Positions 9,201 through 18,689 of a DNA stretch of 64,000 bases are shown piece by piece. The translations under genes were made by a program, and so were the position numbers. Position 1 is the stretch's first letter. The number at the start of each line of letters is the position of its first letter. Source of the stretch: Collimonas fungivorans (GTDB lineage Bacteria > Pseudomonadota > Gammaproteobacteria > Burkholderiales > Burkholderiaceae_D). The notes beneath the pieces are model-generated. The model did not search any database. It saw only the letters and a program-made list of their open reading frames with translations, and was not told where the DNA came from. The stretch lies in the NCBI RefSeq assembly GCF_001584145.1, contig NZ_CP013232.1:4774001-4838000 (forward strand). The letters are read 5' to 3'.

Positions 9201-12200
9201 TGTCGAGGTTGACAGCGATGCGATCCCGGTTGAGGTCGATGTCGACAGCGAAGTGACATTACTGTTGGTCGTGCTCAGTCCGGTCGAAGTCGAGGTCGAC
9301 AGCGATGCGATATTGCTGTTGGTGGTGCTCAGGCCGGTTGAAGTCGAGGTCGACAACGATGTGACGTTGCTGTTGGTGGTGCTCAAACCGGTCGAGGTTG
9401 ATGTCGACAGCGAGGCGATGCCGGTGGATGTCGAAGTCGACAGCGACGCGACGTTGCTGTTGGTGGTGCTCAGGCCGGTCGAGGTGGAAGTCGACAGCGA
9501 GTCCACATTGCTGTTGGCTGTGCTGAGGCCGGTCGAGGTCGATGTCGACAGCGAAGTCACGCTGCTGTTGGCGCTGCTTAGGCCGGTCGAAGTCGAGGTC
9601 GACAACGAACTGATACCAGTGGAAGTCGAGGTCGACAGCGATGAAACGTTGCTGTTGGTGGTGCTGAGGCCGGTCGAGGTTGAAGTCGACAGGGAATCCA
9701 CGTTGCTGTTGGTCGTGCTGAGGCCGGTCGAGGTGGATGTCGACAGCGAAGTCACACTGCTGTTGGCTGTGCTCAGGCCGGTCGACGTCGAGGTCGACAA
9801 CGAACTGATGCCGGTGGACGCCGAAGTCGACAGCGATGCCACATTGCTGTTGGTAGTGCTCAGGCCGGTCGAGGCCGAAGTCGATAGCGATGTCACATTG
9901 CTGTTGGTAGTGCTCAGGCCGGTCGAGGTCGAAGTCGACAGCGACGAAACACTGCTGTTGGTCGTGCTCAGGCCGGTCGAGGTGGAAGTCGACAAGGAGC
10001 TGATGCCGGTCGAAGTCGAAGTCGACAGCGACGCCACATTGCTGTTGGTGGTGCTCAGGCCGCTTGAGGTCGTGGTCGACAGGGAATTGAGCTGGCTGAC
10101 ATTCACGGCATCGGTATCTGCCGTGCCCGCTGCCAGGTTGGTAATCTTCTGGCCGCTGTTGTCGATGCCATGGGTGGTCGTGGCGCCGGTGACGGTCAGC
10201 CCGGCCGTGGTGATGCCGGTCGACAGCGAGGCAACCGTTGTGCTCAGGCCTGTAGACAGCGATGTCACGCCGCTTTGTGCTGTGCTGATGCCGGTCGAGG
10301 TTGAGGTCGACAGCGAAGTTACATTGCTGTTTGTGGTGCTCAAGCCGGTCGAAACTGAAGTCGACAGCGAGCTCACATTGCTGTTGCTAGTGCTCAAGCC
10401 GGTCGAAGCCGAAGTCGACAGCGAGACAATGCCGGTCGAAGCCGAAGTAGACAGCGAGGTCACGTTGCTGTTGGCTGTGCTCAGGCCAGTCGAGGTGGAA
10501 GTAGACAGCGAGACAACACCGGTCGAAGCCGAAGTCGACAGCGATGACACATTGCTGTTGGTAGTACTCAAGCCGGTCGAGGTCGAAGTCGACAGCGAAG
10601 CAATGCCGGTCGACGTCGAGGTCGACAACGAAGTCACGTTGCTGTTGGTCGTGCTCAGGCCGGCCGATGTCGAGGTTGACAGCGATGCGATCCCGGTTGA
10701 GGTCGACGTCGACAGCGAAGTTACATTGCTGTTGGTCGTGCTCAGTCCGGTCGATGTAGAGGTCGACAGCGATGCGATCCCGGTTGAGGTCGACGTCGAC
10801 AGCGAAGTTACATTGCTGTTGGTGGTGCTCAGGCCAGTCGAAGTGGAAGTCGACAGCGAAGCAATGCCAGTCGAAGCCGAAGTCGACAGCGATGTCACGT
10901 TGCTGTTGGTAGTGCTCAAGCCAGTCGAGGTTGAAGTCGACAGTGAGGCAATGCCGGTCGACGCCGAAGTCGACAGCGATGTGACATTGCTGTTGGTGGT
11001 GCTCAGTCCCGTTGAAGCCGAAGTCGACAGCGAGACAATGCCGGTCGAAGTCGATGTCGACAACGAGGTAACGTTACTGTTGGTGGTGCTCAGGCCGGTC
11101 GAAGCCGAGGTCGACAGCGAAACGATGCCGGTCGAAGCCGAGGTCGACAGCGACGTCACGCTGCTTTTGCTTGTGCTCAAGCCTGTGGAAGCCGAAGTCG
11201 ACAGCGAGACGATGCCGGTCGAAGCCGAGGTCGACAACGACGTCACGTTGCTGTTGGTGGTGCTCAGGCCGGTCGAAGCCGAAGTCGAAAGCGAGACAAT
11301 GCCGGTCGAAGCCGAGGTCGACAGCGAGGCCACGCTGCTGTTGGTGGTGCTCAGGCCGGTCGAGGTTGAGGTCGAGAGTGATTTGACATTGCTGCCGGTG
11401 GTGCTCAAACCTGTGGAAACAGAGGTCGACAAGGAAACGATGCCGGTCGACAGGCTGCTCACGCCGGTGCTCAATTGCGCTACGGTCACTATATCCTGCG
11501 CTGCCGAACCATCCGCAACGTTGGTAATGCGGCGCAATGCGGCGGCGGATCCTACCGAGACCTCGGAAAGTGGAGCGGCCGTGCCTGTCAGGAAACCGGT
11601 GCCGGTAGGCGCCGCTGCTCCTGTGACCGAGCCGGCGCCAAGTGCCACGCTGTCGGCATATGACGCTGTAGCACCACGTCCCAGCGCCATGCCCGAGGTA
11701 GCCCCGGCCACCACTGATGACTGCCCGCCGAGAGCAATCCCGTCTGCGGCCAGCGCTTGCGCACCCTTGGTTGCGTTGCCACCGATCGCTACCGCACCGG
11801 CTGCCGCAGCCTGGGTGGAATTGGCGATGGTCGGCGTAGTGGTGCTGCCGCCTGAACCGATGGCCACCGCATTGGTCTGTGTCGCCTGGCTCAGCAAACC
11901 GAGCGCCACGCTGCTGTTTCCTGTAGCTGTTGCTTGTACGCCGACCGCCGTAGCCTGCGTACCGGCCTGGGTCATGAAACCCATGGCCGTACCGTAATTG
12001 CCCTTAACCTGGGTGCCTGTCCCGAACAGCGTCACCGAAACGAAACCGCCGCCGCTAGCGCCGCAACCGGCAACTGTTGAAGCATAGTTGCTGCCATCGG
12101 TTTGATACATGGTCGCTGCGCCAGGAGCGTTAAACACCGTTCCGTCCAGGCCAGTATAGCTGGCACCGCAACCCGAACCGCCGCCGTTGGCGATAGTCGC

Positions 12201-12416
12201 GGCATATCCGGACAAGGGCAGCGCCAGCGTCAGCGCCAGCACCGAGGTCTTGAACGGAAATCCGCCTGCCAGCAGCGATCCCCATACCGAGTCCGTCACC
12301 GGCGCGCTCGCCGAACGGCTGGAACCGGATCGTTTGCCCTTGGCGGCAGCAAGTTCGGAGACCGCAATCCAGGCCCCCAGGACTTGGCTGTACACAGTGC
12401 GGTAAATTTTATTCAT
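6297..12416 (-). CDS. Giant trimeric autotransporter adhesin (YadA-like), copy A
   Basis: 2039 residues. An ESPR-type leader (MNKIYRTVYSQVLGAW) and signal end near residue 73 (LSGYA). A YadA-type head follows at about 75-300, with repeats such as AVGVQATATGNSSVALG. A Ser/Thr repeat stalk spans about 310-1570, broken near 735-775 by a neck (HGIDNSGQKITN, DAVNVSQL). A second head lies at about 1575-1940, then the 4-strand membrane anchor (from about 1945). Three copies of the anchor are expected to form the outer-membrane pore, as in all YadA-type proteins. The protein ends RWQ rather than in an aromatic residue. The C-proximal head has two cysteines (TCGS, LCAQ). It lies 64 bases after copy B, probably co-transcribed. 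Adhesion or autoaggregation is inferred from the family. Confidence 0.93.
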   Translation of the reverse strand: MNKIYRTVYSQVLGAWIAVSELAAAKGKRSGSSRSASAPVTDSVWGSLLAGGFPFKTSVLALTLALPLSGYAATIANGGGSGCGASYTGLDGTVFNAPGAATMYQTDGSNYASTVAGCGASGGGFVSVTLFGTGTQVKGNYGTAMGFMTQAGTQATAVGVQATATGNSSVALGLLSQATQTNAVAIGSGGSTTTPTIANSTQAAAAGAVAIGGNATKGAQALAADGIALGGQSSVVAGATSGMALGRGATASYADSVALGAGSVTGAAAPTGTGFLTGTAAPLSEVSVGSAAALRRITNVADGSAAQDIVTVAQLSTGVSSLSTGIVSLSTSVSTGLSTTGSNVKSLSTSTSTGLSTTNSSVASLSTSASTGIVSLSTSASTGLSTTNSNVTSLSTSASTGIVSLSTSASTGLSTSKSSVTSLSTSASTGIVSLSTSASTGLSTTNSNVTSLSTSTSTGIVSLSTSASTGLSTTNSNVTSLSTSASTGIASLSTSTSTGLSTTNSNVTSLSTSASTGIASLSTSTSTGLSTTNSNVTSLSTSTSTGIASLSTSTSTGLSTTNSNVTSLSTSTSTGIASLSTSTSAGLSTTNSNVTSLSTSTSTGIASLSTSTSTGLSTTNSNVSSLSTSASTGVVSLSTSTSTGLSTANSNVTSLSTSASTGIVSLSTSASTGLSTSNSNVSSLSTSVSTGLSTTNSNVTSLSTSTSTGISTAQSGVTSLSTGLSTTVASLSTGITTAGLTVTGATTTHGIDNSGQKITNLAAGTADTDAVNVSQLNSLSTTTSSGLSTTNSNVASLSTSTSTGISSLSTSTSTGLSTTNSSVSSLSTSTSTGLSTTNSNVTSLSTSASTGLSTTNSNVASLSTSASTGISSLSTSTSTGLSTANSSVTSLSTSTSTGLSTTNSNVDSLSTSTSTGLSTTNSNVSSLSTSTSTGISSLSTSTSTGLSSANSSVTSLSTSTSTGLSTANSNVDSLSTSTSTGLSTTNSNVASLSTSTSTGIASLSTSTSTGLSTTNSNVTSLSTSTSTGLSTTNSNIASLSTSTSTGLSTTNSNVTSLSTSTSTGIASLSTSTSTGLSTTNSNVSSLSTSTSTGLSTTNSNVSSLSTSTSTGLSTTNSNVASLSTSTSTGISSLSTSTSTGLSSANSSVTSLSTSTSTGFSTANSNVDSLSTSTSTGLSTTNSNVTSLSTSASTGISSLSTSTSTGLSTANSSVTSLSTSTSTGLSTANSNVDSLSTSTSTGLSTTNSNVSSLSTSTSTGISSLSTSTSTGLSSANSSVTSLSTSTSTGLSTANSNVDSLSTSTSTGLSTTNSNVSSLSTSTSTGISSLSTSTSTGLSTANSNVDSLSTSTSTGLSTANSNVDSLSTSTSTGLSTTNSNVTSLSTSASTGITSLSTSTSTGLSSANSSVTSLSTSTSTGLSTANSNVDSLSTSTSTGLSTTNSNVSSLSTSTSTGIASLSTSTSTGLSTANSNVDSLSTSTSTGLSTTNSNVDSLSTSTSTGLSTTNSNVSSLSTSTSTGIASLSTSTSTGLSTTNSNANSLSTSTSTGLSTVNSNVSSLSTGVSNLQKSGVANYFKADGKLDGSDDAKVSTGSNSVAIGANSINQSVLGTNRDNVVSVGSVGKERQIINVAAGTENFDAVNVSQLNSLSTSTSAGLGSLSTGLSTANSNVGSLSTSTSTALSTNTSSINSLSTGLSSNTSNINSLSTGLSTTTSNVSSLSTSASTGIASLSTGISSLSTGLSQVGSLSTGLSNMANGAASLSTSLKPLVDASAAANANGATIGATTIGGANSNGSVRTRGTSGTAVNNVNAATCGSVNGVDATGLGLCAQATKDGATAIGSNAQATDTNTTAVGFRALASQAGSVAIGYNARATGDPTVAVGNDALASGNDAVALGAGAQATANRSVALGAYSVANQVNTVSVGAVGSERRITNVAPGINLTDAVNVSQLRDIQNQIGDIKRIAYAGIAMSMAATGAVMPTLYGGEKGLGVGIGSYQGYGALSLQFRAVSKKGNSAWGIGVSSTGTNTGLSVGYGLRWQ
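7720..11480 (-). repeat. Stalk repeat tract of adhesin copy A
   Basis: About 3.7 kb of tandem coding repeats built from SLSTSTSTGLSTTNSNVS (18 residues) and SLSTSTSTGIA (11 residues), with one neck insertion near 10080-10270. The STSTSTG part is written as repeated TCGACN hexamers, so GTCGAC recurs in nearly every unit. The tract is expected to change length by recombination. Confidence 0.9.
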
Positions 12417-12480
12417 GGTTGGCTCTATACAAAATGACTACGGTTGGCGACAAGAGATCAGGCAAGGATCAGGAAAAGGT

Positions 12481-15400
12481 TTATTTCCACTTGAAGCCGT
12501 AACCGGCGCTGAAACCTGTCGCACTACCGGTGGTGCTGGTGCCGGCGCCCCAGGCGCTTTGGCCATTCTTGCTGATCGCCTTGAACTGCAAGGCCAGCGC
12601 ACCGTAACCCTGGTAAGAACCAAGACCGACGCCCACTCCTTTATCCCCCGCATCCAGGGTTGGCATCACCGCGCCCGACATGGCCATGCTCATGGCGATA
12701 CCGGAGTACGCAATACGCTTGACGTCACCGAGCTGGTTCTGCACATCGCGCAGCTGGGATACGTTGACCGCATCGGTAGGATTGATCCCCGGCGCGACGT
12801 TAGTGATGCGGCGCTCGTTGCCGGCGGACCCGACCGACACCGTATTGTCCTGATCGGCCACCGAGTACGCGCCCAGGGCCACCGAACGGTTTGCCGTAGC
12901 CTGCGCGCCGGCGCCCATCGCCACCGCGTCATTGCCCGAGGCCAGCGAGTTCTGGCCAATCGCCACGGTCGGATCGCCGGTCGCCCGGGCGTTGTTGCCG
13001 ATCGCCACCGAGCCGGCTTGTGAAGCCAGTGCGCGGAAGCCCACTGCGGTGGTGTTGGTGTCGGTTGCCTGCGCGTTGGAGCCGATCGCCGTTGCGCCAT
13101 CCTTGGTCGCTTGCGCGCACAGGCCGGTGCCGGTGGCATCGACGCCATTGACGCTGCCGCAGGTGGCGGCGTTCACATTATTGATTGCCGTACCGCTGGT
13201 GCCACGGGTCCGCACCGTGCCGTCGCTATTGGCGCCGCCTATGGTGGTGGCGCCTATCGTTGCGCCATTGGCAGTGGCGGCATTGCTGCCATCGACCAGG
13301 GGTTTCAGCGCCGTCGACAGGGAATTCGTGCCATTGGTGATGTTGTTCAAGCCCGTGGAGAGCGATGTCACCGTGCTCAAGCCGGTCGACAAGGACGAAA
13401 TGCCAGTCGACAAGGAAGCAATCCCGCTCGAGGTCGAAGTCGACAGCGAACTGACATTACTGTTGGTGGTGGACAAGCCGGTCGACAGCGAACCCAGGTT
13501 CGAGGTCGTGCTGGAGAGGCCGGTCGACAGCGAATTGATGCTGCTGGTGTTGGTCGACAGGCCGCTCGAGGTCGAGGTCGACAGCGAACTGACGTTGCTG
13601 TTGGTAGTGCTCAGGCCGGTCGACAGCGAGCCGAGGCCGGCCGAGGTCGAGGTCGACAGCGAGTTCAACTGGCTGACGTTGACCGCATCGAAGTTTTCCG
13701 TACCGGCAGCGACGTTGATGATCTGCCGTTCCTTGCCCACCGAACCGACCGACACGACGTTAGAGCGATCTGTACCAAGGACTGACTGATTGATCGAATT
13801 GGCGCCGATCGCCACCGAATTCGAACCGGTGCTGACCTGCGCGTCGTCCGAGCCATCCAGCTTGCCGTCCGCCTTGAAATAATTGGCGACGCCCGATTTC
13901 TGCAGGTTGGAGACACCGGTCGACAGCGAGCTCACATTGCTGTTGACGGTGCTCAGGCCAGTCGAAGTCGAAGTCGACAACGAATTGACGTTGCTGTTGG
14001 TGGTGCTCAGGCCGGTCGAGGTCGAGGTCGACAGCGAACTGATGCCGGTCGACGTCGAAGTCGATAAAGAGTCGACGTTGCTGTTGACTGTGCTCAGGCC
14101 GGTCGAAGTCGAAGTCGACAGCGACGTCACGTTGCTATTGGTGGTGCTCAGGCCGGTCGAAGTCGAAGTCGACAGCGACGTCACGTTGCTATTGGTGGTG
14201 CTCAGGCCGGTCGAGGCTGATGTCGACAACGAGGCGATGCCGGTCGACGTCGAGGTCGACAGGGAATCCACATTGCTATTCACCGTGCTCAGGCCGGTCG
14301 AAGTCGAAGTCGACAACGATGTGACGTTGCTGTTGGTGGTGCTGAGGCCGGTCGAGGTTGATGTCGACAGCGAGGTCACGCTGCTGTTGGTAGTGCTCAG
14401 GCCGGACGAAGTCGAAGTCGACAGCGAGCTGATGCCGGTCGACGTCGAGGTCGACAGGGAGTCCACATTGCTGTTGGTGGTGCTCAGGCCAGTCGAGGTG
14501 GAAGTCGACAGCGAAGAAACATTGCTGTTGGTGGTGCTCAGGCCGGTCGAAGTAGAGGTAGACAGTGAAGTTACGCTGCTATTGGTCGTGCTCAGGCCGG
14601 TCGAAGTTGAAGTCGACAGCGAGGCGATGCCGGTGGATGTCGAGGTCGACAGCGATGCGACGTTGCTGTTGGTGGTGCTCAAGCCGGTCGAAGTGGAAGT
14701 CGACAGCGACGTGACATTGCTGTTGGTGGTGCTCAGGCCAGTCGAGGTCGAGGTCGACAGCGACGAGACATTGCTGTTGGTCGTGCTCAAGCCGGTCGAA
14801 GTCGAGGTCGACAGCGAGGCGATGCCGGTCGAGGTCGAGGTCGACAGCGAGGAGACATTGCTGTTGGTCGTGCTCAAGCCAGTCGAAGTGGAAGTCGACA
14901 GCGACGAGACATTGCTGTTAGTCGTGCTCAAACCTGTGGAGGTCGAAGTCGACAGCGAAGCCACACTGCTGTTGGTGGTGCTCAAGCCGGTCGAAGTCGA
15001 AGTCGACAACGAGCTGATGCCGGTCGAAGTCGAGGTCGACAGGGAATCCACGTTGCTGTTGACTGTGCTCAGGCCGGTCGAAGTCGAGGTCGACAGCGAT
15101 GAAACATTGCTGTTGGTGGTGCTGAGGCCGGTCGAGGTCGACGTCGACAACGAAGTTACGCTGCTGTTGGTGGTACTCAGGCCAGTCGAGGTCGAGGTCG
15201 ACAACGAGCTGATGCCGGTCGAAGTCGAGGTCGACAGGGAATCCACATTGCTGTTCACCGTGCTCAGGCCGGTTGAAGTCGAAGTCGACAACGATGCGAC
15301 ATTGCTGTTGGTGGTGCTCAGGCCAGTCGAGGTCGATGTCGACAGCGAAGTCACGCTGCTGTTGGTGGTGCTCAGGCCGGTCGAGGTGGAGGTCGACAAG

Positions 15401-18400
15401 GAGCTGATGCCGGTCGACGTCGAGGTCGACAGGGAGTCCACATTGCTGTTGACCGTGCTCAGGCCGGTTGAAGTCGAGGTCGACAGCGATGTGACGTTGC
15501 TGTTGGTAGTGCTCAGGCCGGTTGAAGTCGAGGTCGACAACGATGTGACGTTGCTGTTGGTGGTGCTCAGGCCGGTTGAAGTCGAGGTCGACAACGAGGC
15601 GATGCCGGTGGATGTCGAAGTCGACAGCGAGGCGACATTGCTGTTGGTGGTGCTCAAGCCGGTCGAAGTCGAGGTCGACAGCGATGTGACGTTGCTGTTG
15701 GTGGTGCTCAGGCCAGTCGAGGTCGAGGTCGACAGCGACGAGACATTGCTGTTGGTCGTGCTCAGGCCGGTCGAAGTCGAGGTCGACAGCGAAGCGATGC
15801 CGGTCGAGGTGGATGTCGACAGCGACGAAACGTTGCTGTTGGTCGTGCTCAAGCCAGTCGAAGTGGAAGTCGACAGCGACGAGACATTGCTGTTGGTCGT
15901 GCTCAAACCTGTGGAGGTAGAAGTCGACAGCGAAGCCACACTGCTGTTGGTGGTGCTCAAGCCGGTCGAAGTCGAGGTCGACAGCGAGCTGATGCCGGTA
16001 GATGTCGATGTCGACAGCGATGTCACGTTACTGTTGGTGGTGCTCAGGCCGGTCGAGGTCGACGTCGACAGCGATGTCACATTGCTGTTGGTGGTGCTCA
16101 GGCCGGTCGAGGTCGACGTCGACAGCGACGAAACACTGCTGTTGGTGGTGCTCAGGCCGGTCGAGGTGGAAGTCGACAGGGAGCTGATGCCGGTCGAAGT
16201 CGAAGTCGACAGCGAGGCCACATTGCTGTTGGCGGTGCTCAGGCCGCTTGATGTCGTGGTCGACAGGGAATTGAGCTGGCTGACATTGACCGCATCGGTA
16301 TCTGCCGTACCCGCTGCCAGGTTGGTAATCTTCTGGCCGCTGTTGTCGATGCCATGGGTGGTCGTGGCGCCGGTGACGGTCAGTCCGCCCGTCGTGATGC
16401 CGGTCGACAGCGATGCCACCGTTGCGCTCAAGCCTGTAGACAGCGATGTCACACCGCTTTGTGCTGTGCTGATGCCGGTCGAGGTTGAGGTCGACAGCGA
16501 AGTTACATTGCTGTTTGTGGTGCTCAAGCCGGTCGAAACTGAAGTCGACAGCGAGCTCACATTGCTGTTGCTAGTGCTCAAGCCGGTCGAAGTCGACGTC
16601 GACAGCGAAGCGATTCCCGTCGAGGTCGATGTCGACAGCGAGCTTACGTTGCTGTTGGTGGTGCTCAGTCCGGTCGAAGCCGAGGTCGACAGCGAAGCGA
16701 TTCCGGTTGAGGTCGATGTCGACAGCGAGCTTACATTGCTGTTGGTCGTGCTCAGGCCAGTCGAAGCCGAGGTCGACAGCGAAACAATGCCGGTCGAAGC
16801 CGAAGTCGACAGCGATGTCACGTTGCTGTTGGTGGTGCTCAGGCCAGTCGAGGTCGAAGTCGACAGCGAAACAATGCCGGTCGAAGCCGAAGTCGACAGC
16901 GATGTCACGTTGCTGTTGGTGGTGCTCAGGCCGGTCGAGGCCGAAGTCGACAGCGAGACAATGCCAGTCGAAGCCGAAGTCGACAGCGAAGTTACATTGC
17001 TGTTGGTGGTGCTCAGGCCAGTCGAAGTGGAAGTCGACAGCGAAGCAATGCCGGTCGAAGCCGAAGTCGACAGCGAAGTCACGTTGCTGTTGGTGGTGCT
17101 CAAGCCAGTCGAGGTAGATGTCGACAGCGAAGCGATGCCGGTCGAAGCCGAAGTCGACAGCGAAGTCACGTTGCTATTGGTGGTGCTCAAGCCAGTCGAA
17201 GCCGAAGTCGACAGCGAAACAATGCCGGTCGAAGCCGAGGTCGACAACGAAGTCACGTTGCTATTGGTGGTGCTCAGGCCAGTCGAGGTCGAGGTCGACA
17301 GCGAAGCAATGCCGGTCGAAGCCGAGGTCGACAAGGAGGCAACGCTGCTGTTGGTGGTGCTCAGGCCGGTCGAGGTCGAAGTCGACAGCGAAGCAATGCC
17401 GGTCGAAGTCGAGGTCGACAGCGAGGTCACGTTGCTGTTGGTGGTGCTCAGGCCGGTCGAAGTTGAAGTCGACAGCGAAGCAATGCCGGTCGAAGTCGAA
17501 GTCGACAGCGATGTCACGTTGCTGTTGGCGGTGCTCAGGCCGGTCGAACTGGAGGTCGACAGCGACGATACGCTGCTGTTAGCGGTGCTCAAGCCGGTGG
17601 AGGTGGAGGTCGACAGGGAACTGATGCCAGTCGACAGGCTGCTCGCGCCGGTACTCAATTGCGCCACGGTCACTGCATCCTGTTGTGCCGAACCGTCCGC
17701 GACATTGGTGATGCGTCGGCGTGCAGTTGCGGAACCAACCGAGACTTCAGACAGCGGAGCGGCCGTGCCTGTCAGGAAACCGGTGCCGGTAGGCGCCGCT
17801 GCGCCGGTGACCGAACCGGCGCCAATCGCCACGCTATTGGCGTATGACGCATTGGCGCCAAGCCCCAGCGCCACGCCCCCAGTCGCTGTACTTGCCACAA
17901 ACGATTGGCCGCCAATGGCGATTCCGTCCGCCGCCAGTGCTTGCGCGCCCTTGGTTGCGTTGCCGCCGATCGCTACGGAGCCGGCCCCTTTAGACAGGGT
18001 GGAACTAGCTATAGTCGGCGCGGTGGTGCTGCCACCCGAACCGATGGCGACGGAATTGGTTTGCGTTGCCTGGCTCAGCATGCCGACCGCCACGCTGCTG
18101 TTTCCCGAAGCATTCGCTTGCACGCCGACCGCCGTCGCTTGCGTGCCAGCGATGCTCATGAAGCCGTTTGCGGTGCCGTAATTTCCCGTCACCTGCGTGC
18201 CCGAACCAAACAGCGTCACGCCAGTCAAGAGATTACCGTTGGCGCCGCAACCTGCAACCGTCGAATAGAAACCGCTGCCATCGGTAAAAGTACCGGTGGT
18301 ACTTGTGCCGTCCACGCCGGTAAAGGCAAGCCCTATATTGGTATTACAGCCAACCGGGGTAATGGTGGAGGCATAACCTGACAAGGGCAACGCCAGTGCC

Positions 18401-18591
18401 AGTGCCAGGACCGACGTCTTTAAGGGGAAGTCTCCGCTCAGCAGATATCTCCAGCCGGCGTCCCCTGCCGAAACAGGCGCGCTCGCGGAACGGCTCGAAC
18501 CTGTTTGTTTACCCTTTGCGGCGACCAGTTCCGAAACGGCAACCCAGGTACCCAGGATTTGGCTGTAGACGGTGCGGTAAATTTTATTCAT
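12481..18591 (-). CDS. Giant trimeric autotransporter adhesin (YadA-like), copy B
   Basis: 2036 residues, with the same architecture as copy A: ESPR leader MNKIYRTVYSQILGTW, signal end near LSGYA, a cysteine-containing N-terminal head, stalk repeats from about 310 to 1570 with the neck near 745, a second head with the TCGS/LCAQ cysteines near 1810-1825, and a YadA anchor from about 1945 ending FKWK. Its near-equal length and shared modules with copy A (ANYFKADGKLDGSDDA, INQSVLGT) point to tandem duplication. No strong ribosome site precedes the ATG; all three adhesin starts have only a weak GAG-type site. A 56-codon frame lies 98 bases upstream. Confidence 0.93.
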   Translation of the reverse strand: MNKIYRTVYSQILGTWVAVSELVAAKGKQTGSSRSASAPVSAGDAGWRYLLSGDFPLKTSVLALALALPLSGYASTITPVGCNTNIGLAFTGVDGTSTTGTFTDGSGFYSTVAGCGANGNLLTGVTLFGSGTQVTGNYGTANGFMSIAGTQATAVGVQANASGNSSVAVGMLSQATQTNSVAIGSGGSTTAPTIASSTLSKGAGSVAIGGNATKGAQALAADGIAIGGQSFVASTATGGVALGLGANASYANSVAIGAGSVTGAAAPTGTGFLTGTAAPLSEVSVGSATARRRITNVADGSAQQDAVTVAQLSTGASSLSTGISSLSTSTSTGLSTANSSVSSLSTSSSTGLSTANSNVTSLSTSTSTGIASLSTSTSTGLSTTNSNVTSLSTSTSTGIASLSTSTSTGLSTTNSSVASLSTSASTGIASLSTSTSTGLSTTNSNVTSLSTSASTGIVSLSTSASTGLSTTNSNVTSLSTSASTGIASLSTSTSTGLSTTNSNVTSLSTSASTGIASLSTSTSTGLSTTNSNVTSLSTSASTGIVSLSTSASTGLSTTNSNVTSLSTSASTGIVSLSTSTSTGLSTTNSNVTSLSTSASTGIVSLSTSASTGLSTTNSNVSSLSTSTSTGIASLSTSASTGLSTTNSNVSSLSTSTSTGIASLSTSTSTGLSTSNSNVSSLSTSVSTGLSTTNSNVTSLSTSTSTGISTAQSGVTSLSTGLSATVASLSTGITTGGLTVTGATTTHGIDNSGQKITNLAAGTADTDAVNVSQLNSLSTTTSSGLSTANSNVASLSTSTSTGISSLSTSTSTGLSTTNSSVSSLSTSTSTGLSTTNSNVTSLSTSTSTGLSTTNSNVTSLSTSTSTGISSLSTSTSTGLSTTNSSVASLSTSTSTGLSTTNSNVSSLSTSTSTGLSTTNSNVSSLSTSTSTGIASLSTSTSTGLSTTNSNVSSLSTSTSTGLSTTNSNVTSLSTSTSTGLSTTNSNVASLSTSTSTGIASLSTSTSTGLSTTNSNVTSLSTSTSTGLSTTNSNVTSLSTSTSTGLSTVNSNVDSLSTSTSTGISSLSTSTSTGLSTTNSSVTSLSTSTSTGLSTTNSNVASLSTSTSTGLSTVNSNVDSLSTSTSTGISSLSTSTSTGLSTTNSSVTSLSTSTSTGLSTTNSNVSSLSTSTSTGLSTVNSNVDSLSTSTSTGISSLSTSTSTGLSTTNSSVASLSTSTSTGLSTTNSNVSSLSTSTSTGLSTTNSNVSSLSTSTSTGIASLSTSTSTGLSTTNSNVSSLSTSTSTGLSTTNSNVTSLSTSTSTGLSTTNSNVASLSTSTSTGIASLSTSTSTGLSTTNSSVTSLSTSTSTGLSTTNSNVSSLSTSTSTGLSTTNSNVDSLSTSTSTGISSLSTSTSSGLSTTNSSVTSLSTSTSTGLSTTNSNVTSLSTSTSTGLSTVNSNVDSLSTSTSTGIASLSTSASTGLSTTNSNVTSLSTSTSTGLSTTNSNVTSLSTSTSTGLSTVNSNVDSLSTSTSTGISSLSTSTSTGLSTTNSNVNSLSTSTSTGLSTVNSNVSSLSTGVSNLQKSGVANYFKADGKLDGSDDAQVSTGSNSVAIGANSINQSVLGTDRSNVVSVGSVGKERQIINVAAGTENFDAVNVSQLNSLSTSTSAGLGSLSTGLSTTNSNVSSLSTSTSSGLSTNTSSINSLSTGLSSTTSNLGSLSTGLSTTNSNVSSLSTSTSSGIASLSTGISSLSTGLSTVTSLSTGLNNITNGTNSLSTALKPLVDGSNAATANGATIGATTIGGANSDGTVRTRGTSGTAINNVNAATCGSVNGVDATGTGLCAQATKDGATAIGSNAQATDTNTTAVGFRALASQAGSVAIGNNARATGDPTVAIGQNSLASGNDAVAMGAGAQATANRSVALGAYSVADQDNTVSVGSAGNERRITNVAPGINPTDAVNVSQLRDVQNQLGDVKRIAYSGIAMSMAMSGAVMPTLDAGDKGVGVGLGSYQGYGALALQFKAISKNGQSAWGAGTSTTGSATGFSAGYGFKWK
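13905..17650 (-). repeat. Stalk repeat tract of adhesin copy B
   Basis: Tandem 18- and 11-residue Ser/Thr units as in copy A, with the neck interruption near 16260-16450. The order of variant units (TTNSNVD, TVNSNVD, TTNSSVA) differs from copy A, showing rearrangement since duplication. Confidence 0.9.
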
Positions 18592-18689
18592 GGTTGGCTC
18601 GATGCAAAAGTAGGTGCGAAAAATAGATGCGAAAGTAGGCGCGGCTTACGGCAAGAGATCAGCTTGATCACGCAGGAAAAAGGGAAAAA

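Noticed and set aside
7699..11997. A 1432-codon plus-strand open frame opposite adhesin A (repeats like VEVEVDSE..TLLLVVLRP)
   Set aside because: It is the stop-free mirror of the repeat codons: because units are multiples of three bases, any frame without a stop in one unit stays open. It starts at TTG with no ribosome site. The minus strand has the leader, heads and anchor.
13883..18181. A 1432-codon plus-strand open frame opposite adhesin B
   Set aside because: Same artefact as opposite adhesin A; the equal length reflects the duplication.
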